From assembly GCF_003315795.1 (NCBI RefSeq), contig NZ_QMEY01000001.1, positions 62,001 through 126,000 of the forward strand: DNA of 64,000 nucleotides, given 5' to 3'. Positions 36,970 through 45,330 of the stretch are shown here, in pieces. The stretch comes from Spongiactinospora rosea. GTDB taxonomy: Bacteria; Actinomycetota; Actinomycetes; Streptosporangiales; Streptosporangiaceae. How positions within the stretch are numbered: position 1 is the first letter of the stretch; every line of letters starts with the position of its first letter. The translations under genes and the position numbers were made by a program. Under the pieces are notes generated by a model that did not search any database, had not been told where the DNA came from, and was given only the letters and a program-made list of their open reading frames with translations.

Positions 36970-37347
36970 ATGCCCTCTCGCATCGCTCGTGAGAACGCTC
37001 GTTGTTTCGGCGGCGCGCTGCCGACCTTACTCCTCGCGGCTGCCGATCAGGTCGAACACCTGCCGATACTCCGCCTTGACGCGGGAAAGCCGACACCCTG
37101 CCCGGGCTGGGCAATCCGGCCCAGCCTCACGATCACCATCGTGAACGGCCCGGGCGATTCCGGCTTCCTCGTGGAGGGGATTTCCAACCCGGGCGAGGCC
37201 GAGGAGCGCCAGGCGTGGCTGAGCACGGTAGACCGCGTCGGCGGAGCCGTCGTGGTGGTCGTCAACGCGCTCAGCGACGCCCGCGACTGGGCGGCCCTCC
37301 TCGCCGAGGAAAGGGCCCGTGGCGGCTTCATGCCCTCCGACCACTGA
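36970..37347 (+). CDS. Hypothetical protein
   Basis: 125 aa from ATG 36970. The central part RPSLTITIVNGPGDSGFLVE and the end VVVVVNALSDARDWAALLAE look like a small alpha/beta domain. There is no clear Shine-Dalgarno, and a start 33 nt earlier is possible. No family recognised. It converges on the WXG100-like gene on the other strand, 18 nt apart. Confidence 0.45.
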   Translation: MPSRIARENARCFGGALPTLLLAAADQVEHLPILRLDAGKPTPCPGWAIRPSLTITIVNGPGDSGFLVEGISNPGEAEERQAWLSTVDRVGGAVVVVVNALSDARDWAALLAEERARGGFMPSDH

Positions 37348-37365
37348 GCCCTCGTTCCACGGATC

Positions 37366-37599
37366 TCACGGGATGGCCTGCACCTGAGCCTCCAACTCCT
37401 CAACGATCCGCTGGGTAAGCGTCCGCAACCGACTCCTACGCCCGGTCAACTCCCCAACGAACTCCCGCGCCGCCGGCCCCACCCACACGGCCTTCCCGGT
37501 GACCGCGGCATGCGCCGGATCCAGCGCGGCTTCCAGTCGCGCCGCATGTGCTCGTACCTTGGTCAGCGCCTGTAGCAGCTCGGCCTTGCGGTGGGCCAT
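37366..37599 (-). CDS. WXG100-like (ESX-type) small helical protein
   Basis: 77 aa: two helices (RKAELLQALTKVRAHAARLE and TGRRSRLRTLTQRIVEELEA) around AVWVGPAAREF, which resembles the W-x-G turn and following helix of WXG100 proteins. Those are exported by type VII secretion or act as chaperone-like parts of exported proteins. ATG 37599 is very close to AAAGGA; TTG 37620 is an alternative. No EccC or other secretion genes are in the window. It is divergent from the small-lipoprotein array. Confidence 0.55.
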   Translation of the reverse strand: MAHRKAELLQALTKVRAHAARLEAALDPAHAAVTGKAVWVGPAAREFVGELTGRRSRLRTLTQRIVEELEAQVQAIP

Positions 37600-37679
37600 A
37601 TCCTTTGATTCAAGGGTCAAACGCTTCCCTTTCTCCTTCGGACGACAGGGCTGGCGGCTGACTCTTAGGAGGATATCCA

Positions 37680-38061
37680 ATGCCCCGTTCCAGGCGAAGC
37701 ACCCAGATATGGTTAAGCGCGTTACTCGTGCTCGCGGCTCCCTACGGCACGGAGAGTGAGCTTACGGCGGCCGACGCCGGAGCCACCCTTAGGTCACACA
37801 TCCTGAGACTGCTCGACAAGGTGAGCGCCCAGCCCCCTCATATCACCGACCCTGGAGGCAGGGACATTCCATGCGGAGAGGCCAAGGTCAAGCAGACCTT
37901 CGCCGCCACCGCCCTGGACAACGCCGAGCAAACCCCATCAGGGCAGGCACGATTTCAGCGTTGTCGGTAAGGGTACGAAGACGTCGCTCCATCTAAAATC
38001 ATCGAAGCACGGGGAGTGCTCGGTGAGCGGCGAAGCGGCCTGCCTCGCGACTGACTCTTAG
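37680..38061 (+). pseudogene. Broken copy 1 of the small exported-protein array
   Basis: The first part reads like the other copies (TAADAGATLRSHILRLLDKV, HITDPGGRDIPCGEAKVKQT) but is cut by an internal deletion of roughly 60 nt and a frameshift near 37945, and stops at 37970. The remaining tail (GTKTSLHLKSSKHGE...ACLA) continues in another frame to TAG 38059-38061. Compared with copies 2-4 it lacks the LNA.MLG.LSGF.DY segment. It keeps the shared GACTCTTAGGAGG leader before its ATG. Confidence 0.75.
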
Positions 38062-38072
38062 GAGGGCATCGA

Positions 38073-38552
38073 ATGCGCCGTTCCAACCGAAGCGCCTACG
38101 TGCGATTAGGTACGGTGCTCGTGCTGGCCGCCCTGGCCGCTGCGGTGACTGTGGCCGCCATGGCCACTCCCGTTCCCCAGGAGCGTCAACCGACAGCGGC
38201 CGAAGCGGGCGCGACCCTTAAGAAGCACGTCATGAGACTGCTCGCCGAGGTGAGCAACGAGCCCTTCCACATAACCGACCCTAGCGGCAAGGACATCCTG
38301 TGCGGAGGTGGCGAGGTCAGGCGTACTTTTGCCGCGTCCGCGGTGGACCATAGTGGGCAGAGGGATGCCCGGACGCTCAACATTCAAATGGTCGCAGCCG
38401 TGAACGAGTTCGCCGACTATCACTTCACCAATTCGGAAGGGCCCGATTTTAACATGTCCAGTGATAGCACGAAGACCTCCCTACATCTGAATTCGGTGGG
38501 CGAGCGTAGGTATTCGGTGCGCGGGAAAACATTCTGCCTCAGTCCATCGTGA
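38073..38552 (+). CDS. Small exported protein, array copy 2
   Basis: 159 aa. A hydrophobic N-terminus (LGTVLVLAALAAAVTVAAMA) directs export but lacks a lipobox Cys. The conserved domain follows: QPTAAEAGATLKKHVMRLLA, ITDPSGKDILCG, RTFAASAVDHSGQ, FADYHF, STKTSLHLNS, then a final C. Two conserved cysteines (ILCG and FCLS) could form a disulfide. The leader GACTCTTAGGAGG provides the ribosome site. The function is unknown; tandem paralogues in this form resemble immunity-protein arrays. Confidence 0.75.
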   Translation: MRRSNRSAYVRLGTVLVLAALAAAVTVAAMATPVPQERQPTAAEAGATLKKHVMRLLAEVSNEPFHITDPSGKDILCGGGEVRRTFAASAVDHSGQRDARTLNIQMVAAVNEFADYHFTNSEGPDFNMSSDSTKTSLHLNSVGERRYSVRGKTFCLSPS

Positions 38553-39001
38553 GCATCGCACGGGCTCCCGTACAGTTAAGTATCATGTTCGCGGTGGCCA
38601 TCCTGGCAACTTCCTGCGGCCTGGGGAACATGAAGAGCCAGCCCACGGCGGCTGAGGCAGGCTCGACCCTTAAGACACACATCCTGAAGTTGCTCGACAA
38701 GGTGAGTAGCGAGCCTGCCCAGATAACAGACCCCGGCGGTAGGGAAATCCCCTGCGGGGATGGCAAGGTTATGCGTACTTTCGCCGCGACCGCCGCAGAC
38801 AATAGCAGGCAGAGGAGCCCTCACACGCTCAACGCGAGGATGCTCGGTGCCTTGAGTGGGTTCGCCGATTACCACCTGATTGATCCGGGTAAGCTGGAAT
38901 ACAACCTCGCTAGCGAAACCACTCGAACTTCGCTCTACCTGAAGTCGTCAAAGCACAAGTACTCGGTCAGCGGCCAAACAGGCTGCCTCAGTCGGTCGTG
39001 A
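38549..39001 (+). CDS. Small exported lipoprotein-like protein, array copy 3
   Basis: 150 aa. The signal region ends in ILATSC, a plausible lipobox, followed by the same domain as the other copies (QPTAAEAGSTLKTHILKLLD, ITDPGGREIPCGDGKV, LNARMLGALSGFADYHL). Unlike copies 1, 2 and 4 it lacks the GACTCTTAGGAGG leader. Instead its GTG overlaps the stop of copy 2 (GTGA), so it is translated by coupling. Confidence 0.72.
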   Translation: MSIARAPVQLSIMFAVAILATSCGLGNMKSQPTAAEAGSTLKTHILKLLDKVSSEPAQITDPGGREIPCGDGKVMRTFAATAADNSRQRSPHTLNARMLGALSGFADYHLIDPGKLEYNLASETTRTSLYLKSSKHKYSVSGQTGCLSRS

Positions 39002-39020
39002 GCTTCTCAAATGAGCTCGC

Positions 39021-39515
39021 GTGTGCAGACGGCTGACTCTTAGGAGGTATCGAATGCCCCGTTCCAACCGAAGCCTCCCCATACGGTCTGGCGCGCTACT
39101 CGCGGCCGCCGCTCTGACCGCCTCCTGCAGTATGGGGAACACGAAGAGTCAACCCACAGCGGCCGAGGCGGGGGCGACTCTTAAGGCACACATCATGAGG
39201 CTGCTCGATGAGGTGAGTGCTGGCCGTATCCATATCACGGACCCTGGCGGTAAGGACATTCCATGTGGGGATGGAAAGGTCAAGCGGACTTTCGCCGCGA
39301 CCGCCCCTGACAATGTCGAACAGACGGGACCGCGATCGCTAAATGCGATGATGCTGGGCACCTTGAGCGGATTCACCGACTACTACCTGACTGGCCCTGG
39401 CGACCAGCAGTTCAATGTCGTCAGCGACGAAACGAAGACATCGCTCCATCTGAACTCTTCGAAGCAAGGGGAATACTCGGTGCGTGGCGAAACGGCCTGT
39501 CTCAATCCGTCGTAA
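39021..39515 (+). CDS. Small exported lipoprotein-like protein, array copy 4
   Basis: 164 aa from a start at 39021; a second start at ATG 39054, just after the conserved TTAGGAGG leader, gives the protein beginning MPRSNRSLPIRSG and is the more likely one (153 aa). The signal region ends in LTASC (lipobox-like). The domain is the best-conserved copy: ITDPGGKDIPCGDGKVKRTF, LNAMMLGTLSGFTDYYL, TKTSLHLNSS, YSVRGETACL. The 3' end overlaps that of the converging 681-aa gene by 14 nt. Confidence 0.72.
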   Translation: MCRRLTLRRYRMPRSNRSLPIRSGALLAAAALTASCSMGNTKSQPTAAEAGATLKAHIMRLLDEVSAGRIHITDPGGKDIPCGDGKVKRTFAATAPDNVEQTGPRSLNAMMLGTLSGFTDYYLTGPGDQQFNVVSDETKTSLHLNSSKQGEYSVRGETACLNPS

Positions 39516-41547
39516 GTTTGTCCTTGTAAAGCTTAGCCCTGTTGAAGGCAGGCTGCTTTTCTCCGTCGAAGCTCACCGCCACACGACGACTCAGCTCCCC
39601 GAACGATAGTTCATCTCCCTTGCCCATCCCGTTGTCGATCAACCACTGATCGATCGCCTTCATTCCTGAATCCCCCCGCTTGAGGATCTCCTGGAAGGAA
39701 CGCAGCGTGCCGTCCTGGTCGGCGATGAGTCCGGACGGGGGAACTTCGGGGGTGAAACCATGTCGTATGAGGAGCTGGGCGACTTCGTACCGGCGGGCGA
39801 GAGTCTCGCTTCCGTCTAGTTTCTCAACTTCTTCCACTCGCATCTTTGGGTTGCGCCCATAGGTGTAGTACGCGGAGACCCCTGTGGAGAGCGTGGTCCA
39901 TGTCCTCGGAATGAGGGAGAAGGGCGTGACGAGGCCAAAGGCTCCCAGTAACGCGCCTGAGAGGAAGCTCTCAGCGGCCTCGGCGTTCTTGAGGGCTTCG
40001 TCCTTGGGCTTGAGCACTCGCACGGCGGCTGCCAGCTCGAAACCCCGTACGTTGCCCAGAGCGTTGAAGAGCCGGTCCAGCAGCAGGATGTCTTGGCCGC
40101 TTTTAACCGGATCAGCGACAATCGGAAACATGCGTTCCAAGAGCGCGTCCATACCGTCTTCGAAAGGACGGCGAGTCTGCGGGGTTCCGGCGAAGGTAGT
40201 CATGAAGCGGAAGGTGTCCTTCGGGCTCAGCCGGAAGGCCCCGCGCAGACCCGGGATCGTGATCGGGGCGAGCGCTTCGGGGATGGGCTGCATGGCGCTG
40301 TCCTTGGTCATGTCAGTGTCACCGAGGTCTGCGCCCATGGTGATCTCCGAGGCGTAGGAGCCGGCGATCTTCGACAGGTGAACTCGGGTCGCGTCGTTCA
40401 GTGACCACTCGTCCGCCGATGTCATCACGGTGTAGGTGAACAGCGCCGCCTCTCGGCCATGCTGCCCGTCCCGTTCGTCGTAGGCCCCGGAGGCGGCGGC
40501 CAGGAGGCGGCCGAAGGCGTCAGAGATCTCCGGGGAGTGTGACACCCGCTTGTTGAGGCCCTTCAGGAACGCGGCCAGTTTCGGTCGGCGGTCCCAATGC
40601 TCAGGCGATTTGGGAAGGGGGCCGAACGGCACGGTGAGAGTGGGCATCGGCGGGCGGGGGCCGAATCGGGTTGCCGCGCCGATGGCGAGGCGGGCGGCGG
40701 CCGGGTTGTTGCCGAGGGCGTTGAGCAAGCCTGCGAGGGTGGGGCCGGTGATGCGGCTGTCGGGCAGGAGCGCGGGCTGGACCAGTTCGGCCAGCCACAC
40801 GTCTGGGTAGTTCCCGTGGCTCAGCAGGGCGCTGATGGCCTCCAATTCCTCGTCGTCCTCGGGCTTGCCGGACTTCGCCGACCTCTCCACCGACTTCATC
40901 ACCGCCGCGAATCCCGGCACGCTCGCTCCGCCGCTGACCGCCATGGCGAAAGCCGTACCGGCCGCCATGCGAGCATCCGCTTGCTTCTCCTCCGCAAGCC
41001 GCTCCGTCGCGGCTGCCATTTTCTGGGCCGCGGATGGGCCGAGGGCGGCGAAGAATGCGGCGCTGTAGACGGCGTCCTGACTATGCGCGCTCAATTCCTT
41101 GAGCGCGGCGGCTATCTTGTCGGACGCGTACGGGCCGGTGAGGCTGAACTCGTCGGGGTCGAGGGCGGCGAACCGCTTGCCTAGCGCTGTGCCCTGGCGG
41201 CGGGCTTCGGCTGGGGCGAGCAGGGATGCTTCTTGGTAGGGCATCAGTTGCGCCGGATCGGACATCCCCGGCAGGGTGGGCATCGGCGCGTTGATGGTGG
41301 CCAGTCGCTGCCGCAGCCTGGGCAGTTCCTGTTCGGTCCAGCCGCCGATCTCGCGTATCGGGGCGAGCCCGGCAGCCGACAGGTCCACGGCGGCCAGTTC
41401 CCTGCGGATGTTCTCGGCCTGCTCAGCGATCACCTGCCCCGCCCGTTCCAGCTCGTTGATGAATCCGCTCATCAGCGTCGGGTCGATTCCGGAGTACTGC
41501 GGGGCGAGGGGGCCGGTTCCCGGTGGTACAGAGGGGGACTCTGTCAT
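39502..41547 (-). CDS. Large protein of unknown function with WXG/ESX-like N-terminus
   Basis: 681 aa. Residues of about 15-110 are helical (LMSGFINELERAGQVIAEQA, then GGWTEQELPRLRQRLATINA) and look like the start of ESX-associated proteins. The middle is long and helical/Ala-rich. The part from about 430 has ITIPGLRGAFRLSPKDTFRF and two short hydrophobic stretches (ESFLSGALLGAFGLVTPFSL). No signal peptide and no toxin motif that I recognise. It may belong to a large actinobacterial family of unknown function (DUF6571-like, low confidence). It faces the small exported-protein array, which could be its partner. Confidence 0.6.
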   Translation of the reverse strand: MTESPSVPPGTGPLAPQYSGIDPTLMSGFINELERAGQVIAEQAENIRRELAAVDLSAAGLAPIREIGGWTEQELPRLRQRLATINAPMPTLPGMSDPAQLMPYQEASLLAPAEARRQGTALGKRFAALDPDEFSLTGPYASDKIAAALKELSAHSQDAVYSAAFFAALGPSAAQKMAAATERLAEEKQADARMAAGTAFAMAVSGGASVPGFAAVMKSVERSAKSGKPEDDEELEAISALLSHGNYPDVWLAELVQPALLPDSRITGPTLAGLLNALGNNPAAARLAIGAATRFGPRPPMPTLTVPFGPLPKSPEHWDRRPKLAAFLKGLNKRVSHSPEISDAFGRLLAAASGAYDERDGQHGREAALFTYTVMTSADEWSLNDATRVHLSKIAGSYASEITMGADLGDTDMTKDSAMQPIPEALAPITIPGLRGAFRLSPKDTFRFMTTFAGTPQTRRPFEDGMDALLERMFPIVADPVKSGQDILLLDRLFNALGNVRGFELAAAVRVLKPKDEALKNAEAAESFLSGALLGAFGLVTPFSLIPRTWTTLSTGVSAYYTYGRNPKMRVEEVEKLDGSETLARRYEVAQLLIRHGFTPEVPPSGLIADQDGTLRSFQEILKRGDSGMKAIDQWLIDNGMGKGDELSFGELSRRVAVSFDGEKQPAFNRAKLYKDKLTTD

Positions 41548-41582
41548 CCGTCCATAATCGGTGAAAGAACATGATGGTGCGA

Positions 41583-41610
41583 GGCTCCGGCATGAAATCG
41601 TGCCGGAGCC
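41583..41610 (-). terminator. Terminator after the SGNH hydrolase gene
   Basis: The 10-bp perfect stem GGCTCCGGCA / TGCCGGAGCC with an 8-nt loop lies just beyond the stop of the minus-strand gene 41617-42999, and before the start of the 681-aa gene. Confidence 0.75.
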
Positions 41611-41616
41611 GTTTCG

Positions 41617-42999
41617 CTAGCGGATCGCTGAATGGAGCAAGGTGGCGAGGGCGGTCTGGCCCTTGCGGTTGGGGTGGAAGCTTTCCATCCGGTGGGCGGG
41701 CTTGACCCGGTTCATGTACGGCTCCGGAGTGCAGAGTTCGTGGCCGGTGAAGGCGTTGTAGGGATCGATGAAGGTGACGCCCGCGTTCATCGCCGCTGAG
41801 CGGATCACATTGTTGAGCCGACGTACCGAGGCGTTCAACCACAGCATGTCGGAGCGGTAGAACCGGCTGCCCGCTCCCGTGCCGCACTGCTTCGGCGGGT
41901 CCGCCGGGAAGAAGCGCGGATATCCGATGACCACGACTTCGGCGTTCGGGGCGCGCAGGGTGATTTCCCGGTGGACGCCGAGGACGGCGGGGTGGAGGCG
42001 GTCGATGGCCTCGCGTAATTGCTCGCCGTACCGTTCCTCGCACACCGCCTTCGGCGCGAAGCTCAGCACGCACCCGGTCATGATGGGGGTGAAGCCGACG
42101 TCGTTGCCGCCGAGGCTGATGGTGACCAGTCCGGTGTCGCTGTTCAGGTGGTCCTTCTGGGCGGGCTCGCGGCCCCGGTTGGCGGCGTTGGGGGACCAGA
42201 AGTGCTCGACTCGGGCGCCGCTACAGGCGAAGAAGACCGTTTTGGGGTGCTTGTCGCGCACGGTGGGCTGGAGCAGCCTCGGGTAGGCCCCGGTGGAGCG
42301 GTGGCACATGTTGGCCGGCTTGTTGGTGCCCGCCTCGTACGGCCTGGCGCCCTCGCCCGCCGAGTAGGAGTCGCCGATGGCGACGTAGGTCCGTGGCGGG
42401 CAGCCCTTGTTGTCGGCGGGGCCGGTCTGGTCGGGGCATTCGTCGGCGGGGTCGGCGATGCCGTCGCCGTCCGTGTCCTCAGGGGTGGGGGACACCGTCG
42501 GCGACGCCGTGGGTTCGGGGGTGGGGGCGGTGGGGATCACCCACTCCGCGTACGGCGAGCGGTAGCACGCGGGCTCCGAGTAGTGCTCGCCGCCGTACGC
42601 GTACCCGCCCCACACCACGCATGCCGAGTGCGTGCCCGGCCCGCTGAAGGTGTGGCTGCGGGAGAAGGGCGGGATGGTGGTCCTCGTTCCATCCGGGTTG
42701 GAGCACTGCCCGGTCGGGATGCTCTCCTTCGTACCGTCGCTCCACCAGACCTCCAGCCGGCTCCATCCCAGGTGGGCGTCCTCGCCTTCCCAAGCGACGG
42801 TCACCGTGAGCGGGGACGAGTGCCCGCTGGGCAGGGGCTCGGGTGTGAAGCGGAACGTTCCACGGCCGGGCATGGCCGCTTCGCTACAGGTGTCGGCCGA
42901 CGCGCCTGACATCGGTAACAGGACGCTGACCAGCGGCGCCAGCAGCGTCAGGACGGCCACCTGGTACAGGCGGCGGCGGGTTGGGGCGGGTAAGTGCAT
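41617..42999 (-). CDS. Secreted SGNH/GDSL hydrolase with N-terminal beta domain and type-3-like calcium repeat
   Basis: 460 aa. After a signal peptide (VAVLTLLAPLVSVLLPMSGA), an Ig/PKD-like domain (about 40-165) precedes a Pro/Thr linker and DTDGDGIADPADECPDQTGP, a thrombospondin type-3-like calcium motif. The catalytic SGNH domain has block I YVAIGDSYSAGEG, block III GGNDVGF and block V ESFHPN (His). Members are extracellular esterases/lipases. The gene follows 43018-43812 by 18 nt and is probably cotranscribed with it. Confidence 0.88.
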   Translation of the reverse strand: MHLPAPTRRRLYQVAVLTLLAPLVSVLLPMSGASADTCSEAAMPGRGTFRFTPEPLPSGHSSPLTVTVAWEGEDAHLGWSRLEVWWSDGTKESIPTGQCSNPDGTRTTIPPFSRSHTFSGPGTHSACVVWGGYAYGGEHYSEPACYRSPYAEWVIPTAPTPEPTASPTVSPTPEDTDGDGIADPADECPDQTGPADNKGCPPRTYVAIGDSYSAGEGARPYEAGTNKPANMCHRSTGAYPRLLQPTVRDKHPKTVFFACSGARVEHFWSPNAANRGREPAQKDHLNSDTGLVTISLGGNDVGFTPIMTGCVLSFAPKAVCEERYGEQLREAIDRLHPAVLGVHREITLRAPNAEVVVIGYPRFFPADPPKQCGTGAGSRFYRSDMLWLNASVRRLNNVIRSAAMNAGVTFIDPYNAFTGHELCTPEPYMNRVKPAHRMESFHPNRKGQTALATLLHSAIR

Positions 43000-43017
43000 G
43001 AGCTTCCTTCCAGAAGG

Positions 43018-43812
43018 TCACGGGGTGCGGTTGTGGATCTTGATGAGCCGGGCCAGGCGGGCGCGGGCGGCGGCGTTCTCCTCGATCTCGCTGGAGTCGC
43101 CCCAGGCGAGGTTCCAGTTGAGGCCCGTGCGGACGTACTCGTACGGCTCGTCGCCGCCGTCCTTGAAGCAGCGCACCTCGATCACGCTCTGCCGGTCCTT
43201 GGCGTCGTGCGCCGGCTGCCAGTCCACCTCGACGATCTCGTTCGCCCAGGTCGCGAACCGGAGCATGGTCGAGTCGCGGATGTCCTGCGCCTGGAACGGC
43301 TCGTAGGCGGCCACCGCGACGCGCAGCCTGATCTCGTCCTCGGTACGGTGCGCGTTGCGCAGCCCGTCCGCGAGGAGCTTGAGTCCCACCTGCATCACGA
43401 GTGGGAAGGTGTTGTTCCTCTCCTGCCGCTCGATGTGGGAGAGCTGGACACAGCGATACTGGGCTTTTCCGTCAATCGTCTTAAATCCACCAAATGCTGC
43501 GAAAAGTGCGTTCTCCGCCCTCGTTTCGTAGAGCGCGCCGTCTATCGTGGAATCCGCATCGAACGCCTCCTGAACCGCCTCTATCGCCGATTTCGCTATT
43601 TTTCCGGCACTGTCCAGCACCTTCCCCGGAAACTCCGACGCCGCGAACTCCTTGATCGCCGAGCCGACCAGGTCCACCGCCAGCGCTGCCAGCGGTTGTG
43701 CCAGTACCGACGAGGACCCGCAGGAGCCGAGCCAGGCCGGAATGGCGAGCGCGCTCCCGGTCAGCGCGGTGTTCCGGAGAATGGCCCGGCGGGTAAGGCC
43801 CATGACCCTCAT
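43018..43812 (-). CDS. Tat-exported protein of unknown function, cotranscribed with the SGNH hydrolase
   Basis: 264 aa. The N-terminus has a twin-arginine signal (LTRRAILRNTALTGSALAIP), with GSCGSSS resembling a lipobox. The mature part is helical, then mixed (YRCVQLSHIERQERNN, IRLRVAVAAYEPFQAQDIRD, VEVDWQPAHDAKDRQSVIEV). No family recognised. ATG 43812 has AAGGGG upstream. The 18-nt gap to the hydrolase gene suggests linked roles at the cell surface. Confidence 0.65.
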   Translation of the reverse strand: MRVMGLTRRAILRNTALTGSALAIPAWLGSCGSSSVLAQPLAALAVDLVGSAIKEFAASEFPGKVLDSAGKIAKSAIEAVQEAFDADSTIDGALYETRAENALFAAFGGFKTIDGKAQYRCVQLSHIERQERNNTFPLVMQVGLKLLADGLRNAHRTEDEIRLRVAVAAYEPFQAQDIRDSTMLRFATWANEIVEVDWQPAHDAKDRQSVIEVRCFKDGGDEPYEYVRTGLNWNLAWGDSSEIEENAAARARLARLIKIHNRTP

Positions 43813-44093
43813 GTGTCCCCTTGATGCCTGTCACCGCCCCCGAACCGTCTGGGCGGGGCGCGGCAGGTGAATGCCCGACAAGGAGAGCATGGCAAACGCG
43901 CTTAGCGCATGACGGCCGTACGGACTACAACAACCGTGCCGGATAACGACGCAACGTGCCGCCCGGCGGTAACATTAGGCGATGGCGGACTCGTCACCAT
44001 CGAGCCCATCATTCTGCCCGTGCCTCTCCGTCCGCACAGACATCAGGCGTCCCTCTTCCTCGCGCTCGCGGAATCCACCCCCTATGAGGATTC

Positions 44094-45269
44094 ATGGTCC
44101 TAAATACCCTTATGTCGGAAACGGCGGGGAAAGAGCCTGCTGCGCTGGTCCTGGAACGCGTCGTCGCCCGGTGCGGCGCGGCGATGCGCGGTGGGGTGGG
44201 GCTGGTGGCGAGCGTCGCCGCGGTGTTCGGGCTCGGCGTACCGGCCTCCCCGGGCTGGACGGCCGTCGCGGTCGCCGCGAACACCGTCTGGGTCGCGATC
44301 TTCGTGGCCGTCTCGGTGACCCGTGGCCTGCTGCCCTGGTTGATGGCCGGTGAGGTGGCCCTGACCTGCGTGCTCTGCCTCACCCAGGGCGACCTGGTGG
44401 CCGCGGGCATGCTGTCCGGCGGGGTGAGCTGGGTCGCCGGGCTGGTCACCATGACCATCGTGACCACCGGGTTCGCCTGGCGGCCGGGCCTCGCCGTCCC
44501 GGTCGGCGCGGCGGTGGCGCTCTGCCACCTCGCCGGGGCCCGGATGGCGGAGGCAGGCGACGGCGGCACGGTGACGGCGGGCATCCACGTCGTGCAGATC
44601 CTCGCGGTCGCCGGGCTGATGACGGTGCTGCGCCGCGCCGCCCGGCTCGCCGACGACACCCTCACGGCGGCGACCGACGAGCAGGCCGCCGCCGAGGTGC
44701 TGCGCGAGCGGCGCAGCGCCCAGCGCGAACAGAACCGCGTCTGGCACGACACCGCGCTCAACGTCTTCACCGCGATCGACCAGGGCGGCCTGCGCCGCGG
44801 CGACCTGCGATTACGCAACCAGGCGGCACACGCCCTGGTGGAGTTGAACCTCACCGGACGCCCCGGCGAGGCCCCCGCGGAGGCCAAGCTCGACGCCCGG
44901 CTGCGGGTCGTGGTCGAGCTGGCCGACCTCACCGTCCACACCCACCTGGTGCCGTGCGCCGTGCCCTGGGCGGTGGCCGAGGCGTTCGCGGGCGCGGTCG
45001 CCGAGGCGCTCACCAACGTCGCCCGATACTCCGGCGTACGCGAGGCCGGCATCGACATGGCGATCAGCGACGACGGCGAGGTCCTGGTCGAGGTGGTCGA
45101 CCACGGCAGGGGGTTCGATCCCGGGGCGGTACCGGCGCACCGGTACGGCCTGCGCGAGTCGATCAAGGGCCGGATGACCTCGGTGGACGGCCTGGCCGAG
45201 ATCACCTCCCGCCCCGGCCGTACCGCCGTACTGCTGAGCTGGCCCGCCTCCGCCAAGGCCCGCCCGTGA
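44094..45269 (+). CDS. NarX/DesK-type membrane sensor histidine kinase
   Basis: 391 aa. About five to six hydrophobic segments (35-185) are followed by a dimerisation helix with phospho-acceptor H218 in VWHDTALN and an ATPase domain with N-box AVAEALTNVARYSG and G1-like VVDHGRGFDP. It lacks an obvious sensor domain outside the membrane. ATG 44094 follows GAGG. It forms a run with a kinase-like protein (45331) and a LuxR-type regulator (46446) and probably phosphorylates the latter. The stimulus is unknown. Confidence 0.82.
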   Translation: MVLNTLMSETAGKEPAALVLERVVARCGAAMRGGVGLVASVAAVFGLGVPASPGWTAVAVAANTVWVAIFVAVSVTRGLLPWLMAGEVALTCVLCLTQGDLVAAGMLSGGVSWVAGLVTMTIVTTGFAWRPGLAVPVGAAVALCHLAGARMAEAGDGGTVTAGIHVVQILAVAGLMTVLRRAARLADDTLTAATDEQAAAEVLRERRSAQREQNRVWHDTALNVFTAIDQGGLRRGDLRLRNQAAHALVELNLTGRPGEAPAEAKLDARLRVVVELADLTVHTHLVPCAVPWAVAEAFAGAVAEALTNVARYSGVREAGIDMAISDDGEVLVEVVDHGRGFDPGAVPAHRYGLRESIKGRMTSVDGLAEITSRPGRTAVLLSWPASAKARP

Positions 45270-45330
45270 TCGCGGATCGCAGGGAGGTCCCGGCCGCCGA
45301 CCCCGCGGCCGTTCCCGGGGCGGTGGGGTC

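Noticed and set aside
37680-39515. CRISPR array or simple tandem repeat
   Set aside because: Repeating units are about 450-500 bp, coding and diverged; no short direct repeats with spacers.
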